A stretch of 64,000 nucleotides of DNA from Portulaca oleracea (GCA_029582165.1 CM055868.1:11452001-11516000), one strand, 5' to 3'; counted from the stretch's first letter, positions 23,590 to 36,263 are shown. Numbers and translations: made by a program. The notes: generated by a model from the letters alone, not told the origin.

Positions 23590-24338
23590 GATGGAGTGGC
23601 TGATGCTCCATGGGTTGTTCTTGTTATTCTAACCAAGAGTTCATAGTTTGGGTACACTCAGTACTCAACCAGGTAATATCGTTCCCTTCTTTTTATAATT
23701 TGGGTAGCAAGACTGTTTTCTTTGTTTTTTTTTTGTTTTTTTGTTTTCTTTCGGTCTGTTTCTTTTTCTTTTCTTTTGTGTGCTTGCTTACTTCTATTTT
23801 CAATGAGGACAATGTTAGCCTTTTTGTGTGGGAATGAGGGTGGCATGCATGCATGCATGCCGGCTTGTGTGTTTTTCTTCTCTTTTTGTGCCTTTTCTTT
23901 TTTGTGACCTTTAACTTCTTTTGTGAGGTCTCACTTTAGCTCCAATGAGGACATTAAGAGTTTTTGTGTGGGAGTGGGGTGGCACAAGTGCCTTACAACT
24001 TTAGGGAGAGAAACAACTTTTCAGTTACCATTGAAAGTAGGCAAAAAAAATTTTAAAATTTTTTCCAGCCAAAGGTAGTTTGTATGTATGGTTGTGCCAC
24101 TGATTGTTAGAATAATGTAATTGCTTAGTTAGGAATAGTTAGTGAATGCTTGATAGGCTTCAGGCTTGATTGCTGCTTTACCTAAACATAATAACCTCAC
24201 CTGTATTTGCAACCATGTGATCTCCTTAGAAATTCACTTCTAGGCTAGTTAATGCGATGGTCTTAGTTTGGGAGGGAAGTTTTGGCCTCTTACATATCCA
24301 TGCACTAATTAAGAAAAACTGGAAAAAAAAAATAGTAA
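23590..24338 (+). other. non-coding 3' internal region of the Athila-like element
   Basis: T-rich tracts and two phrases of the type 'caatgaggac...gtgtggga(a/g)t' (about 23802 and 23943) occur here, with a short (GCAT)n run at 23843-23860. I see no gene. Phrases with 'gtgtggg' after gag are common in such plant elements. Confidence 0.5.
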
Positions 24339-24642
24339 AAGCGAAAATGTTAGTACACCTACACAGGCTGGTATGAGTGATGCGACACTCGTACCCCTTA
24401 AGAACTTTGATGTGTATGGAGTAGCCTGTGTTGGGAGGGTACACCCCAATTATGGGCCATTTTATTCCTGAAAATACTAATGCAAAAACATTGAGAGAAA
24501 GAAAAACTGAAAATGTTGGTTCACCTACATAGATCGGTGTAAGTAGCGCGACATTCACACCCCTTAAGCACCTCGTATGTGTATGGAAAGGATCTATGTG
24601 GGCAGCTTTATTCCCGAAAATACTAACGCAAAAACATTGAGT
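24339..24642 (+). repeat. two tandem ~160-bp units with covarying hairpins
   Basis: Unit 1 (about 24343-24500) and unit 2 (about 24509-24642) share 'gaaaatgtt.g', 'ccccttaag', 'tatgtgtatgga', 'tttattcc.gaaaatacta' and 'aaaaacattgag'. In unit 1, ACACAGGCT (24361-24369) pairs perfectly with AGCCTGTGT (24423-24431). In unit 2, ACATAGATC (24527-24535) pairs perfectly with GATCTATGT (24591-24599). An inner stem follows directly in each: 24370-24379 with 24386-24395, and 24536-24545 with 24552-24561, closing 6-base loops ATGCGA and GCGCGA. The stem bases differ between units but pairing is kept. Confidence 0.8.
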
Positions 24643-24651
24643 AAACCCCTT

Positions 24652-24989
24652 TTAGAGCCGTTCAATTCTCGACAAAACCCAACACCAAAAAGAGTTGAAG
24701 GAAATAAATGTTGAACCTTTCTCTGTGTAACCTGCGGCCCTCACCAAGCGAAGGGAGACACAAAATAGAGAGAGGAACCATCTATAATTCACTAAGTAAT
24801 AAGCATGGGTATGTGATTGGATGATTCTAACCAACTGAACAATGACTTAAACAAAAACAAGCCGGAAACACTGCACTTGAGCACAAGGAACCCATCGAGC
24901 ATATGTATAATTGAAGTGAAAAATGTCAAGTATAGTGACAATCTTGCTAGTAGCCTTGAAAGTGCTAGTTAGCTGTTCTAAATTGAGTA
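24652..24989 (+). other. internal region of the Athila-like element, no feature
   Basis: This is sequence between the structured units and the duplicated 3' tail. I see no ORF or repeat of note. Confidence 0.5.
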
Positions 24990-26419
24990 AATGCGCTGTT
25001 TGAGTAGTTAGTTTCGCGAACGTGTGTGTAGACCTCCTTCTGTGCTAACCTTATCTCATTTTTGCCTCTTTATTTCACAATTTGTTTCTCCTCCTTTCTT
25101 TTCCTTTTTTTCCTTTCTCTTTGTTTTTGTGGGTATAGCTTCTATAAACTCTCACGAGACCTTCCTCGTCCACTTGGGCTGCCAAGGGATTTAAAGGGCT
25201 TGTTGCATACGCTAAATGCAATCGTGATTCCTACGAAAGTGAGTTAGGGTACTTTAGTTTTCTTTTTACTTTGTTTTAGTTTGCTCGGGGCGAGAAAACC
25301 CTTGTGTGGGACCGTTGTTCGGTCTCAATTCGAGTTGAATTGATAACTTTAACAAAGAGTTTTTGCTTGTTTTAAGCCCCTTATAATGTGTTAGTTATGA
25401 TGATTTTGTGTTTTTGTAGGTTAATCAAAGAATAGCAAAAAGAGGGAGCCAAAAGGTCTGAAAATCCAAGACCTAGAAGGTCACGGGCGCTACCATGGAG
25501 GGTAACACCCGTGATGAGGAAAACACCCTGGAAAAACAATTTTGGCCGAAAGGGGTTACAAACATTACCTTTGCTGGTAGCACCCATGACCAATGCAGCG
25601 TCAAGGGAGTCAACAATTGCCGAGAGAGGTCACGGTCGTTACCCATGAGGGTAGCTCCCGTGACCAAAACCGAAGACTCCATAATTTTGCTCCGTCAAGG
25701 AGGTAGCACTCGCGACGCCTGTGGGTAATGCCCGCGACGAAACTGGAATGCGTGAATAATGAAGCGGCGGCGGGACCTTTGGGTTTTAAGATTAAATTAT
25801 TTTCTTTTCCTAATTCTTTCTTTATAAATACCAATATACATTATACCTAGAGACAACACTTAGTTTTATAGAATTAGTTTAGACTTAGTTTTTAGTTCTT
25901 TAGTTTTCTTTCAATTAATCGATTTGTAAGTTACTCTTCTCAATTTTAATTCAAGTCAATCCAATTTCTTGTTCTTTCTCACTTTACTTTATGTCTCGCT
26001 ACTTTCGATTTCCTTAGTGTTAGTTCCCACAAATTCAACCTTTTTAGTGAAGAGGATGATTAATGTTCCTCGAATTCTCCCTTCAGGTGAGGATTCAAGC
26101 AGTCTTAGTAATCTGAATCACGTTTTTCTTGTTTGATCGGGAGACGATTCGTGGTTCAAGGGTCAAGAGTGAGAGTTGACATATAAGAACAAGCATATTC
26201 CAGGTTAATGTTTTCATGCTAATTTCAGTAATCGATTCAGTTTTTTAGTTTATTGATATTACTTGCGTTCTTGATCATGAATTCCCTTTTCATTCTAATT
26301 TCCAGTTTGTATTCAACTAGGTTAAGTTTTAATTCTCAATGTATGTTTTCTTTAGTAATTAGTGTTTTCAATTCATGCTTCGTTTAGATTTAACTATTTC
26401 AGTTATTTACTGCTTTTTG
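24990..26419 (+). repeat. tandem duplication of element tail plus LTR start, copy 1
   Basis: The unit runs from 'aatgcgctgtttgagtag' through the internal tail and LTR start (25316) to '...ttactgctttttga'. At 26420 the same unit begins again with 'aatgcgctgtttgagtag'. Copy 2 is 26420-26594 plus 51930-53220, split by the gypsy insertion. Confidence 0.85.
25316..26419 (+). repeat. truncated LTR copy of the Athila-like element
   Basis: It starts TGTTCGGTCTCAATTCGAG and matches the first ~1.1 kb of the 5' LTR. It includes the inverted pair GTCACGGGCGCTACC / GGTAACACCCGTGAC (about 25482-25516). Confidence 0.85.
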
Positions 26420-26594
26420 AATGCGCTGTTTGAGTAGTTAGTTTTGCGACCGTGTGTGTAGACTTCTTTTTCTGCTAACCTTATCTTATTTTTGCCTCTT
26501 TATTTCAAAATTTGTTTCTCCTTCTTTCTTTTCCTTTTTTTCCTTTCTCTTTGCTTTTGTGGGTATAACTTCTATAAACCCTCACGAGACCTTC

Positions 26595-27603
26595 TGGAGC
26601 ATTACCCATCGTGATGGGATGTTGGTTGCTTGAGTTTTTGATAGAAAATCAAAGAAGGGAGAACTTGAACACTATAGGGCTTGCATATGACCTTGGCAAG
26701 GAGAGTCCACAACCTATGCCTAACATTCCACCATGATTAAATAGGATCATACCACCTTTAATCACTAAAAAAATGACTTAAACACCACCAAAGATTGATT
26801 GGATAATGTAACAAGATTTTTGGGGAAGACGCTTGGAGAGCACTCTAGCATTTCACTCAAACTCAACCAAATCTGCCTAGAATAATAGCCAATAGAGTAT
26901 TTATACAAAATATCAAAAGCTCTAAGGCACAGTCATTTTGGTTACAAAATTCCGGTAGAGAAAATAAGTCGTCGCGGGCGCGACCAGGCAATGGCGCGAC
27001 AACACCAGTAACCGAGCAGCCGGGTGTCGCACGCGTCACAGGAGGCGTCGTGGACGCGAAGACACAGTGATGCAGCAGCTGGGTTCCGGACAGCGAGACT
27101 GTAGCGGGCGCCACGGTGATGTCGCGGACGCGACTGACCAGTCTTGAAGGGAGGCGCTGTCGGCGTTTCCCTGGCCCTTAACAATGTCTTCCATCGGCGA
27201 GACAACTCAACTCTCTGGAACGGATGCTGGAAATGGTTGACCACCTGTTGCCAGCGGTTAGCAGCGAAGCTCCAAAACTCACTCACATCCCAGAGCGTCG
27301 TGGGCGCTGCAGACGGGGTAGCGGGCGTGACAGAGCCTGTTCAGAACGTAGCGGACGCTACGACCGGTGTAGCGGGCGCTACAAACATGGGTCTGCACTT
27401 GTTTGGCTCCTACCTTGTACCTTATTGAACCGGAACAAAAACTCGAATCTCGATACCTCATAGTTCAACATCTCGGGATGGACCGATACGGTCCCGAGGT
27501 CTCATTGTACCTCAAGATTCACCGGGAATTGTACCTCATAGTCTTGAAGGCAGCTCGCTTGGCAAAAGTGACAAGGGACGAAAACGGAACCCGAGACTCT
27601 TCA
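26595..27603 (-). repeat. 3' LTR of the minus-strand gypsy element
   Basis: Matches 50819-51929 over its length, with small indels. It carries palindromes GTCGCGGGCGCGAC (26971-26984), GTCGCGGACGCGAC (27121-27134), GTAGCGGACGCTAC (27348-27361) and GTAGCGGGCGCTAC (27369-27382). Confidence 0.88.
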
Positions 27604-27707
27604 TCCTCGCCTTATTGAAAAGGATTTGCCCTCAAATCTACATCGGAATCGACGTCCTCAATGTGGGGTGAAAGAATGCCAATGTTGAACGTGGAGGAGA
27701 CCCCCAT
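27604..27707 (-). pseudogene. end of gypsy integrase region, cut off by the Tat insertion
   Basis: On the minus strand this reads GVSSTFNIG...LSPHIEDVDSDVDLRANPFQ in spirit, the usual C-terminal tail of such integrases. The segment before it is at 46152 onward. CCCAT (27703-27707) is the Tat target duplication. Confidence 0.75.
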
Positions 27708-27831
27708 TGTAGACACTGGGATTTGCACCAATATAATCCCGACTCATCAGAGCATTGAGGGCCGAATGCGTTTTTGGGCCAATATAGCAAGCAATACAAA
27801 AACAGAATAGGAGCGGCCCACTAGCTGAGAC

Positions 27832-28002
27832 AAAACCCGCACGGGTTTTAAACAGCAGAGACGGCCCATAACCAAGACCAGCCCAAGGCGCGCCCCGGTC
27901 CATGTTAGAAAACCCGCGCGGGTTTTCTTGTGCCTAAGCGCGTCGTTTTGCGTCCACGTCAGTGATCCGTGCCGATGGATTTGAAAACCCACGCGGGGTT
28001 TA
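27832..28002. repeat. palindrome cluster in U3 of the 5' LTR
   Basis: Copies are at 27832-27849 (GCAC centre), 27909-27926 (perfect AAAACCCGCGCGGGTTTT) and 27984-28002 (variant), with starts 77 and 75 bp apart. GGCCCA motifs lie between them. Confidence 0.95.
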
Positions 28003-28168
28003 TAATTGATGATCCGGCGCCAAAATTTGTTTTGATCATCAATCCCATGATATTAGCACCATGTGGGTTGACCCTCTTGACTTGATTATGTGATTTTCAT
28101 GGATTAGGGGGCATGATCATGGGGATGTGTCCCCCTCCATTTCCCTCCTAAACCTCACCTCCTCCACC

Positions 28169-28176
28169 TATAAATA
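28169..28176 (+). promoter_or_regulatory. TATA box of the Tat 5' LTR
   Basis: TATAAATA in a pyrimidine-rich context 'ccacctataaatacctctcc', followed by a long C/T/A-rich leader of the kind seen downstream of plant start sites. The 3' LTR has the same box at 44923-44930. Confidence 0.75.
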
Positions 28177-29026
28177 CCTCTCCATTCTTCCATTCATTTC
28201 ACCAACAACTCTAAAAAACCACCTCTATTATTCTCATTTCATCCATTATCACTCCCACCAACTATCATCATAATCCTACCTACACTCTCCTAAACTCTCT
28301 CTATTATCAAGCATTCTCATCAACTAACACCATTATTCTACCCTCATCTCATCAACAATCATCCCTTATTCTACCGAATTTCCATTACTCCCTTAAAATT
28401 CCCTCATCCATAATCACTCTCTAAACCTCTCCTAATCACTTTTGTCACATCCATATCATCACCCTAATACCATTTCCTAAACCACTTCTATCTTTCCATC
28501 AAAGTCCAAAGGCAAGGCAAAGTCAAGGATTTCAAACCGGCACATTCGGGCTCCTAAATCAAAAGAGGTTAGATTCATTGCTTTCTTATTGTCATTGTTT
28601 AAATCATGTAATTCGTACTTTAATTCCATTACTTGTGCATATTTTGTAAACTAAAAACCTCATTTTATATTGCATGATGATGAATATAATTTCGTGAAAT
28701 TAATTAAACTTCTCCCCGCTCTTTTTCATTTTAATGTCGATTTTAGTAGAGTCTGTTTTCTAACAGGCGAATTCGAAAGTTCTTATAATTCTCGAATTCG
28801 TAACCTTACACCCGAACTTAGAATCCGGTTTCGTAGACCGGAGTTATTTTTATTGTTTTTACGGTTTGTCGGTTTCCTAAAATCGGCTGGCGACTCTTAA
28901 TTCTTTTATAACCCGTTTAATTATTTTAAACATCCGAATTTACACCAAAATATTTAAAAATGGTTTAATATTTTCTACACACTTATCCAAGGTTAAAACC
29001 GAGAGAAAATGGGCAAGAAGTTGATA

Positions 29027-29122
29027 AAAACCCCCGCGGGTTTTATCAATTTTAACCTATCTTCTCTGGCCCACAAAAGCGCACGGTCCGGCCCATGGAG
29101 TATTACAACCCGCGTGGGTTTT
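29027..29122. repeat. palindrome pair in the downstream part of the 5' LTR
   Basis: 29027-29044 (centre CCGC) and 29105-29122 (one arm mutated to ACAACCC), 78 bp apart, with two GGCCCA motifs between them. Confidence 0.9.
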
Positions 29123-29396
29123 AATCCTCTATGGCGGCCCGTTTGCCTTCTGTTGGGCCTGGATCTGGTATTTGGGCCAATATTGAATTACTTTTAAAGT
29201 ATTTCGGTGTAATTTCGAATGTTTAAATAATAAAAACGGATTTATAAATAAATAAAGTTTCATCACCCCGAAAATGAATTTCATAAAGTAAAAATATCCT
29301 TATTTAAGGATTAAGCAACCTTAGTCGGCTCCCGATCACTTAAGTAGCGCATCCGAGAACAATTTCCCCGAACGGGAATTTTCAGGGTCCTACAGA

Positions 29397-29416
29397 TTGG
29401 CGACTCCACTGGGGAC
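29397..29416 (+). other. putative primer-binding site of the Tat element
   Basis: TTGGCGACTCCACTGGGGAC begins two bases after the LTR. It is the kind of sequence found at this place in many plant Tat-type elements. I do not assign the tRNA with certainty. Confidence 0.7.
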
Positions 29417-30689
29417 TTAAACTTAAAAAAGAGGGTAAGACTTGAAAAAATCGAATTAATTTGAAATTGTAAAAAGGAGAAGTTGATTATTTTCACGATT
29501 TTATAATTTTTTTAGGCATCCTTTGCATACCGGGCCACTAATCGCGTCTTTTGACACGTTAGCACAAAGGTGACGGTTAAGTAATACCTAGGTGATTCCC
29601 TCGAGAGCGGGTAGGCCACTACTTGTGTGATGCACTCTACATCGCCAAGCATTTGGTCTCTCCTCTCCCCACGTTACACTCCAAGGGCTTCCTTGAAGTT
29701 CTTTGAGCAATATCTCGCGCTCCTTACTTAACGGTATGGGGTACGGAGAAGAAGACGTGCGGTAGACCATGTAATCCAACCATAGAAAAATCCATGGACA
29801 CAGAACCTTGGTTTAGGATATCCCCTCATGTCGTATGCTATAAGCTATGTGCTACCCCTTCCCCTTTTGTTTTTCTTTCGTTTTAGAGTTGACTCTAGTT
29901 TAGAGGTTTTGTTCTAGTCCATATAAATTTCATTGGGTTGAGAAAATGATTATTCATTAATTAAAATAATTAACCTAAAAAGCATCATGGTTAGCCCAAG
30001 TGGAAGGGTCCATTTATGCTTGAAGGGTGATTATTTTAATTAATAAAAATTGACTCGCCTTTGATGATATTATATGGCCCTTTACAAAATTCTCCTAACG
30101 AAGGTCCCAAAATTAATTAAAAGTCCAACAAAGTTAATGGATACTATTTTAGATTGCATAATAGTCACTAGGCTTGAGTAAATTAATTCGTCGATTTAAT
30201 TAATAAATCCATCACATGTATGGCCGGCCCGTTGATAGGCCCAACCATATTGGATTCTTCAATTAAGCCCATGAATTAATTATAACTCGCTTATTGTTGT
30301 CTTTATTCAATCCTTTATAATATCCGTTTCCCTCGACTAAAAAAAAAAATTCAATAAAAAGAAAGAGAAAAGTTGGGTCGTCGGTTTTGTCAAGTATTAT
30401 TCTAGTCCACATAATAGTCATTATGGCTTGAGCTGTCTGAATTGTTAGGCCGAGTTACGGATTCTCCTTAAAACGGTCGGCCAGTAGATTAGGCCCATCC
30501 GAATTGAGAAACACTGACTTGAGCCTATCAATTTACGACCCGCTCGCTGTGTATGACTTTGTGCGGCCCTTTATAATGCTTCGTCCATAGGTCCATATAG
30601 AGTTAGGTCATGCACTCCCAAAAAGTGGGTGAGTCTCTTGTGTCAGCATAAATGTGTCGAGTTAGTAGGATCATATAGGTCTTTAGGGC
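29417..30689 (+). other. Tat leader, non-coding
   Basis: 1.3 kb between the PBS and gag. No credible ORF. A phrase 'agtc.acataatagtcactaggcttgag' recurs in varied form near 30150 and 30400, suggesting degenerate internal duplication. Confidence 0.6.
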
Positions 30690-31871
30690 ATGCATGCATC
30701 GGGTAGTATGTGTCAGAGTATGTCTTTGAGTGTTCTAACTTTGAATTTCCATGTAGGCATCATTGGTGATCGACTCCGAGCCCGCATTCGAGATCCACGA
30801 ACTGGTCGTTTGATCCCAAACCCGCATTACGATCCATCTGCAACTAGCGACAGCGCCATGCCCGGAGAGCAATTCGAAGAGATCCCGGTCCAAAGCGCCG
30901 AAGCCAACATCACGAAGCATTTGGACGAACTCTACACCAAGATGCAGGGTCTGGTCTTTGCTAATTCCCTGGAGCAGGAACAGAAGATGGGCAAAAGGCT
31001 AAATGAACAACAACAGGTGATGGATGGCATGCTGCAGGCCATCACTAAGATCAACACTAAGTTAGGGTTGAATGCTGAGGAGGATGGCGAGGAAATATAG
31101 GGATATGAATCTGAACCTGAAATCATCAAGGTATCCCCAAATTCTGGAGAAACAGGGATATCTAAGACTAAGGTTAATACACCTGAAGTGGAAAAACCTA
31201 CGAGGGACCCCGTTGTTAAGGCTCTCGAACAAAAGTTAGAAAACCTCACCAAGGCAATGAGCTCTGTGCCGGCTTTTGCTGACAAGTACTTAGAGGTTCC
31301 ATTGCCTGTTCAACCGACCTTGAAGGTAGCTGACAAGGTTGAAGTGCCAAATATTAGGTTCAAACCTTCTGAGAACCCTATTCATCATGTGGAGGAGCTC
31401 ATGAGGCTGGCACCTTTAAACCGAATTGATACTGACCTATACTCTACCGTCTTCCCATCTACCCTAGATGGAGAAGCAAAGGTATGGTATCATGCTCTGT
31501 TGCCCCAAGTCAAAGCCAATTGGACTGAATTGTTCAAGGCTTTCATCCACCACTATACACGCATCCAGAAGAAACAAGCTACAGTGGATGATCTAACCGC
31601 TATGAAGCAACGAGATGATGAGTCCTTTATGGATTACTTCGAGAGGTGGCACACAAAATTGTCCCACATCAACGAGGAAATTCCTCTCCGTCTGCAGTTA
31701 TCCACCTTCAAGCAAGGACTCAAGAGCAGCCTATCCAAACACTTAGGGTATCATGTCGTCAAAGACTTTGATTATCTGAAAGATATCTGTGTCCAAATAG
31801 AAGCCATGCAGAATGATAAGACAACTTCGCCTGGATGGAAAAGGGTCCAGCTCCAACAGGAGGGCTACTAG
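30690..31871 (+). pseudogene. Tat gag, N-terminal part, with an in-frame TAG
   Basis: Capsid-type gag text, including EVPNIRFKPSENPIHHVEEL, 'STLDGEAKVWYHAL' and 'MKQRDDESFMDYFERW', is typical of the plant retrotransposon gag domain. One frame runs through the region but is cut by a TAG at 31098-31100 that separates the N-terminal coiled-coil-like part from the capsid core. The frame is lost at 31813-31871, where the continuation shifts to the frame used by the zinc-knuckle and protease part. The first codon is uncertain; the open frame begins near 30690. Confidence 0.85.
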
Positions 31872-33873
31872 TGCGGCTAGCCACCCTCCTAAAATCATGG
31901 AGACTAACTCTATCCAGCGCAAAGGGCCTTATGTACCGAAATATGAGACTTATACGCCATTGGACGTTCCTTATTCTCAGGCTCTCGACCGTCTGGTTAA
32001 GAAAGGTATCCTAGTTTTGCCCTTACCAAAGGAAGAACCAGAAATCAAGGGCAGAAATTGGGATTCCAACCAATTTTGCCGCTATCACCGTTGTCGAGGT
32101 TATGACACCGAGAAATGTTGGACTTTAAGGAACAAGATAGAGGATATGATAAGGGCAGGGACGTTGCCAATGCCAAAAGCTGCCAAGAAACCAAACAATC
32201 AAAGTAATCCTATGCCAGAGCATGCAAATGCTATTTTATGTGGGGATTTCAGCTTCGACCCCTCTGCTTTGATTGTAGAAACCGGTCAACCTATCCCCGG
32301 AATAGTTGGGTTCCCCGAAGATCTACTCATTCATGGTATTTGGGACAACGACGAGGATGATGAGCACGAGCATTCCGAAACAGAATGGATGGAGAAAGAT
32401 GAGTCGGATGATGTAGCATTCCTTACTCGGTCTGGCCGTCACAACCATAACAGGAATACTACCATCCCATTAGCTGTTCCTAATCTTGCACCAACGAATG
32501 GCAGTGACAATCAGACCTCTCCTGAAGATCCTCTTCTTTCTCAACTCAAAAAGACTAGGGCTGAGGTTACCATATGGCAACTCATATTCACTTCACATGC
32601 CCATAGGCAGAAGATGTTGGATGCCCTTACAGCACTCACAGTATCACCTGCAACAACTCCTGAAACTATGGTTGCTCATGTGACTACCCCGCAAGAGATG
32701 ATCACTTTTGGGATTGAAGATCTACCTCAAGGAGGAGCGTCTCACAATATAGCCTTATATCTTACAGTACAATGCTCCAACAAAACTATCCCGCTGGTTT
32801 TGGTTGACAATGGGTCAGCTGTAAATGTGTGCCCTTGGAGGACGGCACAAAAGTTAGGAGTACAACAACAACACTTGGCTCAAAACGGTGTCCAACTAAG
32901 GGCATATGACAATTAGCCTCGGAAGTCTGTTGGATCTGTGGTGTTGCCTATTACTACTGGTAGTATCACTCGAAATGTGAAGTTTGTGGTGTTAGAGATT
33001 CCCGCCTCCTTTAATTTGCTACTAGGGAGGCCCTGGCTTCACGAGTGTAATGCTATAGCATCCACCTTACATCAGAAGGTGAAAATGTTGGTTCAAGGAC
33101 AAGTGATCACTATCTCCGGGGAATCCATCAATGCTGTTTTCACTCCTAAACAGTCAACACTCGAGGTGGAGCACAACTCAATGGACGAAGAACTCCACAA
33201 TTTTGAGCTCGTGGCAATGATGAGTAAGGATGAAGCACCCTTTGACTTCGATACCTACTCAAATCCCAAGGTACATGCTATGCTCAAGAAACAAGGACAT
33301 TTCCCGGGAATGCCGTTAGGAAAGAACCCGAAGGATAAAATCCCTCCTGTGTTCAAGACTTTTAAGCAGAAGGGCAGGTTCGGCTTAGGCTATAAGCCCA
33401 CTGAGAAAGAGGCTAGGTTCGCAAAAATGGATATTATTGAACAGAAAAGAATGGACAATCCTCCCACCTTGTTCTAAGTAAATCCCTATCCACTCTCTCT
33501 GAATGGACAATTTATCAAAGAAGGTGATGACTTCCCTTACTACGGGTTTCTTGAACCATTCTATCTCAAGAACAAAGGAGTTCAAGTTGCTGGACTGGAA
33601 GTCTTCAATGATTGCTCCATTAATATGGCTACTATCTTTATTCCCGCTCGGGACAAACAACCTCCATTAGAATGGACTCATCTTGCTGGAAGCAACATCT
33701 TTGGCATGCTGTTTGGACAAGAAGCCATCTCGGAGAAAGCCGAAGCTGATGCTGTTATTGCTGCGCTATCTAACCCAAGCTTTGATCCGAGTCTTATGAT
33801 TGCTGAAGACGGAGAGGTTAAGGCGGTCTCGTGGGTCGACGCTGTGGAGAATAATTTTGCTTTATCTGTATGA
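31872..33873 (+). pseudogene. Tat gag zinc knuckle and protease region with stops
   Basis: In a single frame continuing from the shift: a knuckle-like FCRYHRCRGYDTEKCW (about 32076-32123, with Y where a His is usual), an acidic linker, and an aspartic protease with LVDNGSAVNVCPW (about 32800-32840) and LLLGRPWLH (about 33015). The frame is broken by TAG at 32914-32916, TAA at 33475-33477 and TGA at 33871-33873. The text between the stops continues in the same frame, so these are point nonsense changes rather than gene ends. Confidence 0.85.
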
Positions 33874-33975
33874 GAGTCTGCTCTTAAGGACATAAAGTCA
33901 GGTTTTAGTGGTCTAGAGTCAAGTGAGTCTGGTCTTGAGTCTGCTGGTGATGTATTCCTTTCTGCATTCAATAAA

Positions 33976-36204
33976 ATGAACCTTTCTGCTTACTCTGATT
34001 CTTCTTTCCCCTCTTCCCTGAGCTGCTGCGCCAATAATAATCCGAAATTTAATGAACTCTTAAAAGAATTTTCTAATGAACATGAGCATAAGATGGCGGT
34101 GTTGGAAGACACCATCACCATAAATGTGGGCACAGAAGGACAACCTCGGGAATTGAAGTTAGGAAGCTCGCTCACGGTAGAAGAACGGGTGTCCTTTACA
34201 GAGCTTCTCAAGGAGTTTGTGGACGTATTTGCATGGTCGTATGAAGATATGCCTGGGATTGATAGGGAAATTGCGGAGCATACCATCCTTTTGCTTCCTG
34301 ACGCAAAGCCGGTTCGACAAAAGGCTAGAAGGATCAAACCTGAATGGGCTAAGAAGATTGAGGAAGAAGTGATCAAACAACTTAACGCTAAGTTCATCAA
34401 AGCAGTCCAATATCCCGAATGGATTGCTAACATTGTCCCAGTACCCAAGAAAGATGGGAAGGTGCGCATGTGTGTAGATTTTCGAGACCTTAACAAAGCT
34501 AGTACCAAGGATAGTTTCCTTTTACCTCACATCGATGTATTAGTGGATAACACTTGCGGACACGAGATACTATCCTTTATGGATGGATATGCGGGTTATA
34601 ACCAAATCAAAATGGCGGAAAAAGACATGGAGAAAACCTCATTCACTACGCCATGGGGAACGTACTGTTATGTGGTTATGCCTTTTGGTCTCAAAAATGC
34701 TGGAGCAACATACCAACGGACAGCCAACACCCTACTTCACAATATGATGCATGTAGAAGTAGAGGTTTATGTGGATGACATAATTGTGAAATCAAAAACA
34801 AGGGAAGGACACATTCCTAACCTTCGCAAGTTTTTCCTCCGACTTCGCAAATACAAGATGCGGCTTAATCCAGCAAAGTGCACCTTCGGTGTCACCTCTG
34901 GGAAGCTGCTAGGCTATGTGGTTAGCCAACGCGGCATTGAGGTTGACCCTTCGAAGATAAAGGCCATCCAAGAGTTGCAACCACCTAGAACAGAAAAGGG
35001 GATAAGGGGTTTCCTAGGGCGAGTCCAATACATCAGCAGGTTCATCTCGAAGCTCACCATGACTTGTGAACCTTTGTTCAAGAAACTCAAGAAGGGAAGC
35101 AAGGTAGAATGGGACGATCAATGTCAAGCGGCCTTCGACAAAATCAAGGAATATTTGCAACATCCTCCAGTCCTCATGCCACCAGTACCAGAAGAGCCTC
35201 TACTCCTTTACCTTACTGTAACTAGCTCTGCAATGGGGGCTATGTTAGCTCAGAAGGCCAAAGGTCAAGAGAGCGCCATCTACTACTTGAGCAAGAAATT
35301 CTTGGACTACGAAAGTCGATATGCAAACATAGAGAAAATGGCTCTTGCACTAGTATGGGCTACCAAGAAGCTAAGACATTACATGCTTTCACATACTGTA
35401 TATGTCATAGCTGAGAACAATCCTATCAAATTTATCATGGAACAGCCTACCATTAACAATCGCATTGCTCGATGGGTGGTCATGCTTTCGGAGTTCAACC
35501 TTCTGTACTCGCCTCAGAAATCCATCAAAGGACGGGTTGTTTCGGATTTCCTAGCCGCTTCTCCAACAAAGGAACCTCCAAGCACTCACTTGGAATTCCC
35601 GGATGAGGACGTATTTTTCACTGATGAAATCACATGGGAAATGTATTTCGACGGAGCTTCTAACCAAATAGGATGCGGAATAAGAGTACTGCTGATCTCT
35701 CCAGAAGGGGCACATGTCCTTGTGTCCGTGAAGTTGGACTTTGATGCTACAAACAATGCTGCAGAATATGAAGCATGTATCAGGGGTTTGCAAGCCGCCT
35801 TGGCCTTAGGCATACGCCATGTAAAGGTCTTTGCGGATTCCAACCTCATCATTAATCAGGCTAAAAACACATGGAAGGTCCGGAATGAATGTCTCATGGA
35901 ATATCAACGGAAGCTTTTGGGGCTTGCTGACCAATTTGAGAAAATCAGTTTCCAGTATCTCTCAAGGGATCACAACGAATTAGCTGACGCCTTAGCCAAG
36001 TTGTCTTCAATGATATCCATACCATCAGGTACGCTACAATTACCGGTAGTAGTGGAGCGACAGTCTGAACCGGCATATGTTTGCCACTTGGAAGCACGAG
36101 AGGAAGAAACTGAGGAATGGTTCCATGACATATACAATTTTCTTCGAAAGGAGAATATCCGGCTGAGTTGGATGTTTGAGGACAGCGAGCGGTCAGGTCT
36201 TTAG
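33976..36204 (+). pseudogene. Tat reverse transcriptase, RNase H and second RNase H
   Basis: This is the longest intact frame of the element (742 codons). RT shows VRMCVDFRDLNKAS, FMDGYAGYNQI, MPFGLKNAGATYQR and the catalytic VYVDDIIVKS (about 34768-34797). A first RNase H follows (SAMGAMLAQ...YYLSKKFLDYESRYANIEKMAL). A second, archaeal-type RNase H has YFDGASNQIGCGI, NNAAEYEACIRGL, VFADSNLIINQ and HNELADALAKL. The order RT-RH-aRH is the hallmark of the Tat lineage. The frame ends at TAG 36202-36204 because of a single-base frameshift close by: the expected text resumes in another frame about 10-15 bases earlier. Confidence 0.92.
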
Positions 36205-36263
36205 CAGCACAATACTGCTTAATCCAAGATCGACTCTACAAGAAGTCACCTACGGGTATTAAT

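Larger units (their letters stand above)
27708..29394 (+). repeat. Tat 5' LTR
   Basis: It starts TGTAGACACTGGGATTTG and ends TTCAGGGTCCTACA. Five copies of the AAAACCC..GGGTTTT palindrome lie in it, three upstream and two downstream of the TATA box at 28169. It is nearly identical to 44462-46146. Confidence 0.95.

Noticed and set aside
33475..33975. Stops between protease and RT as an Ogre-style intron or programmed readthrough
   Set aside because: The text between the stops continues in the same frame with plausible coding content, and no convincing donor and acceptor pair removes the stops. Point nonsense changes are simpler.
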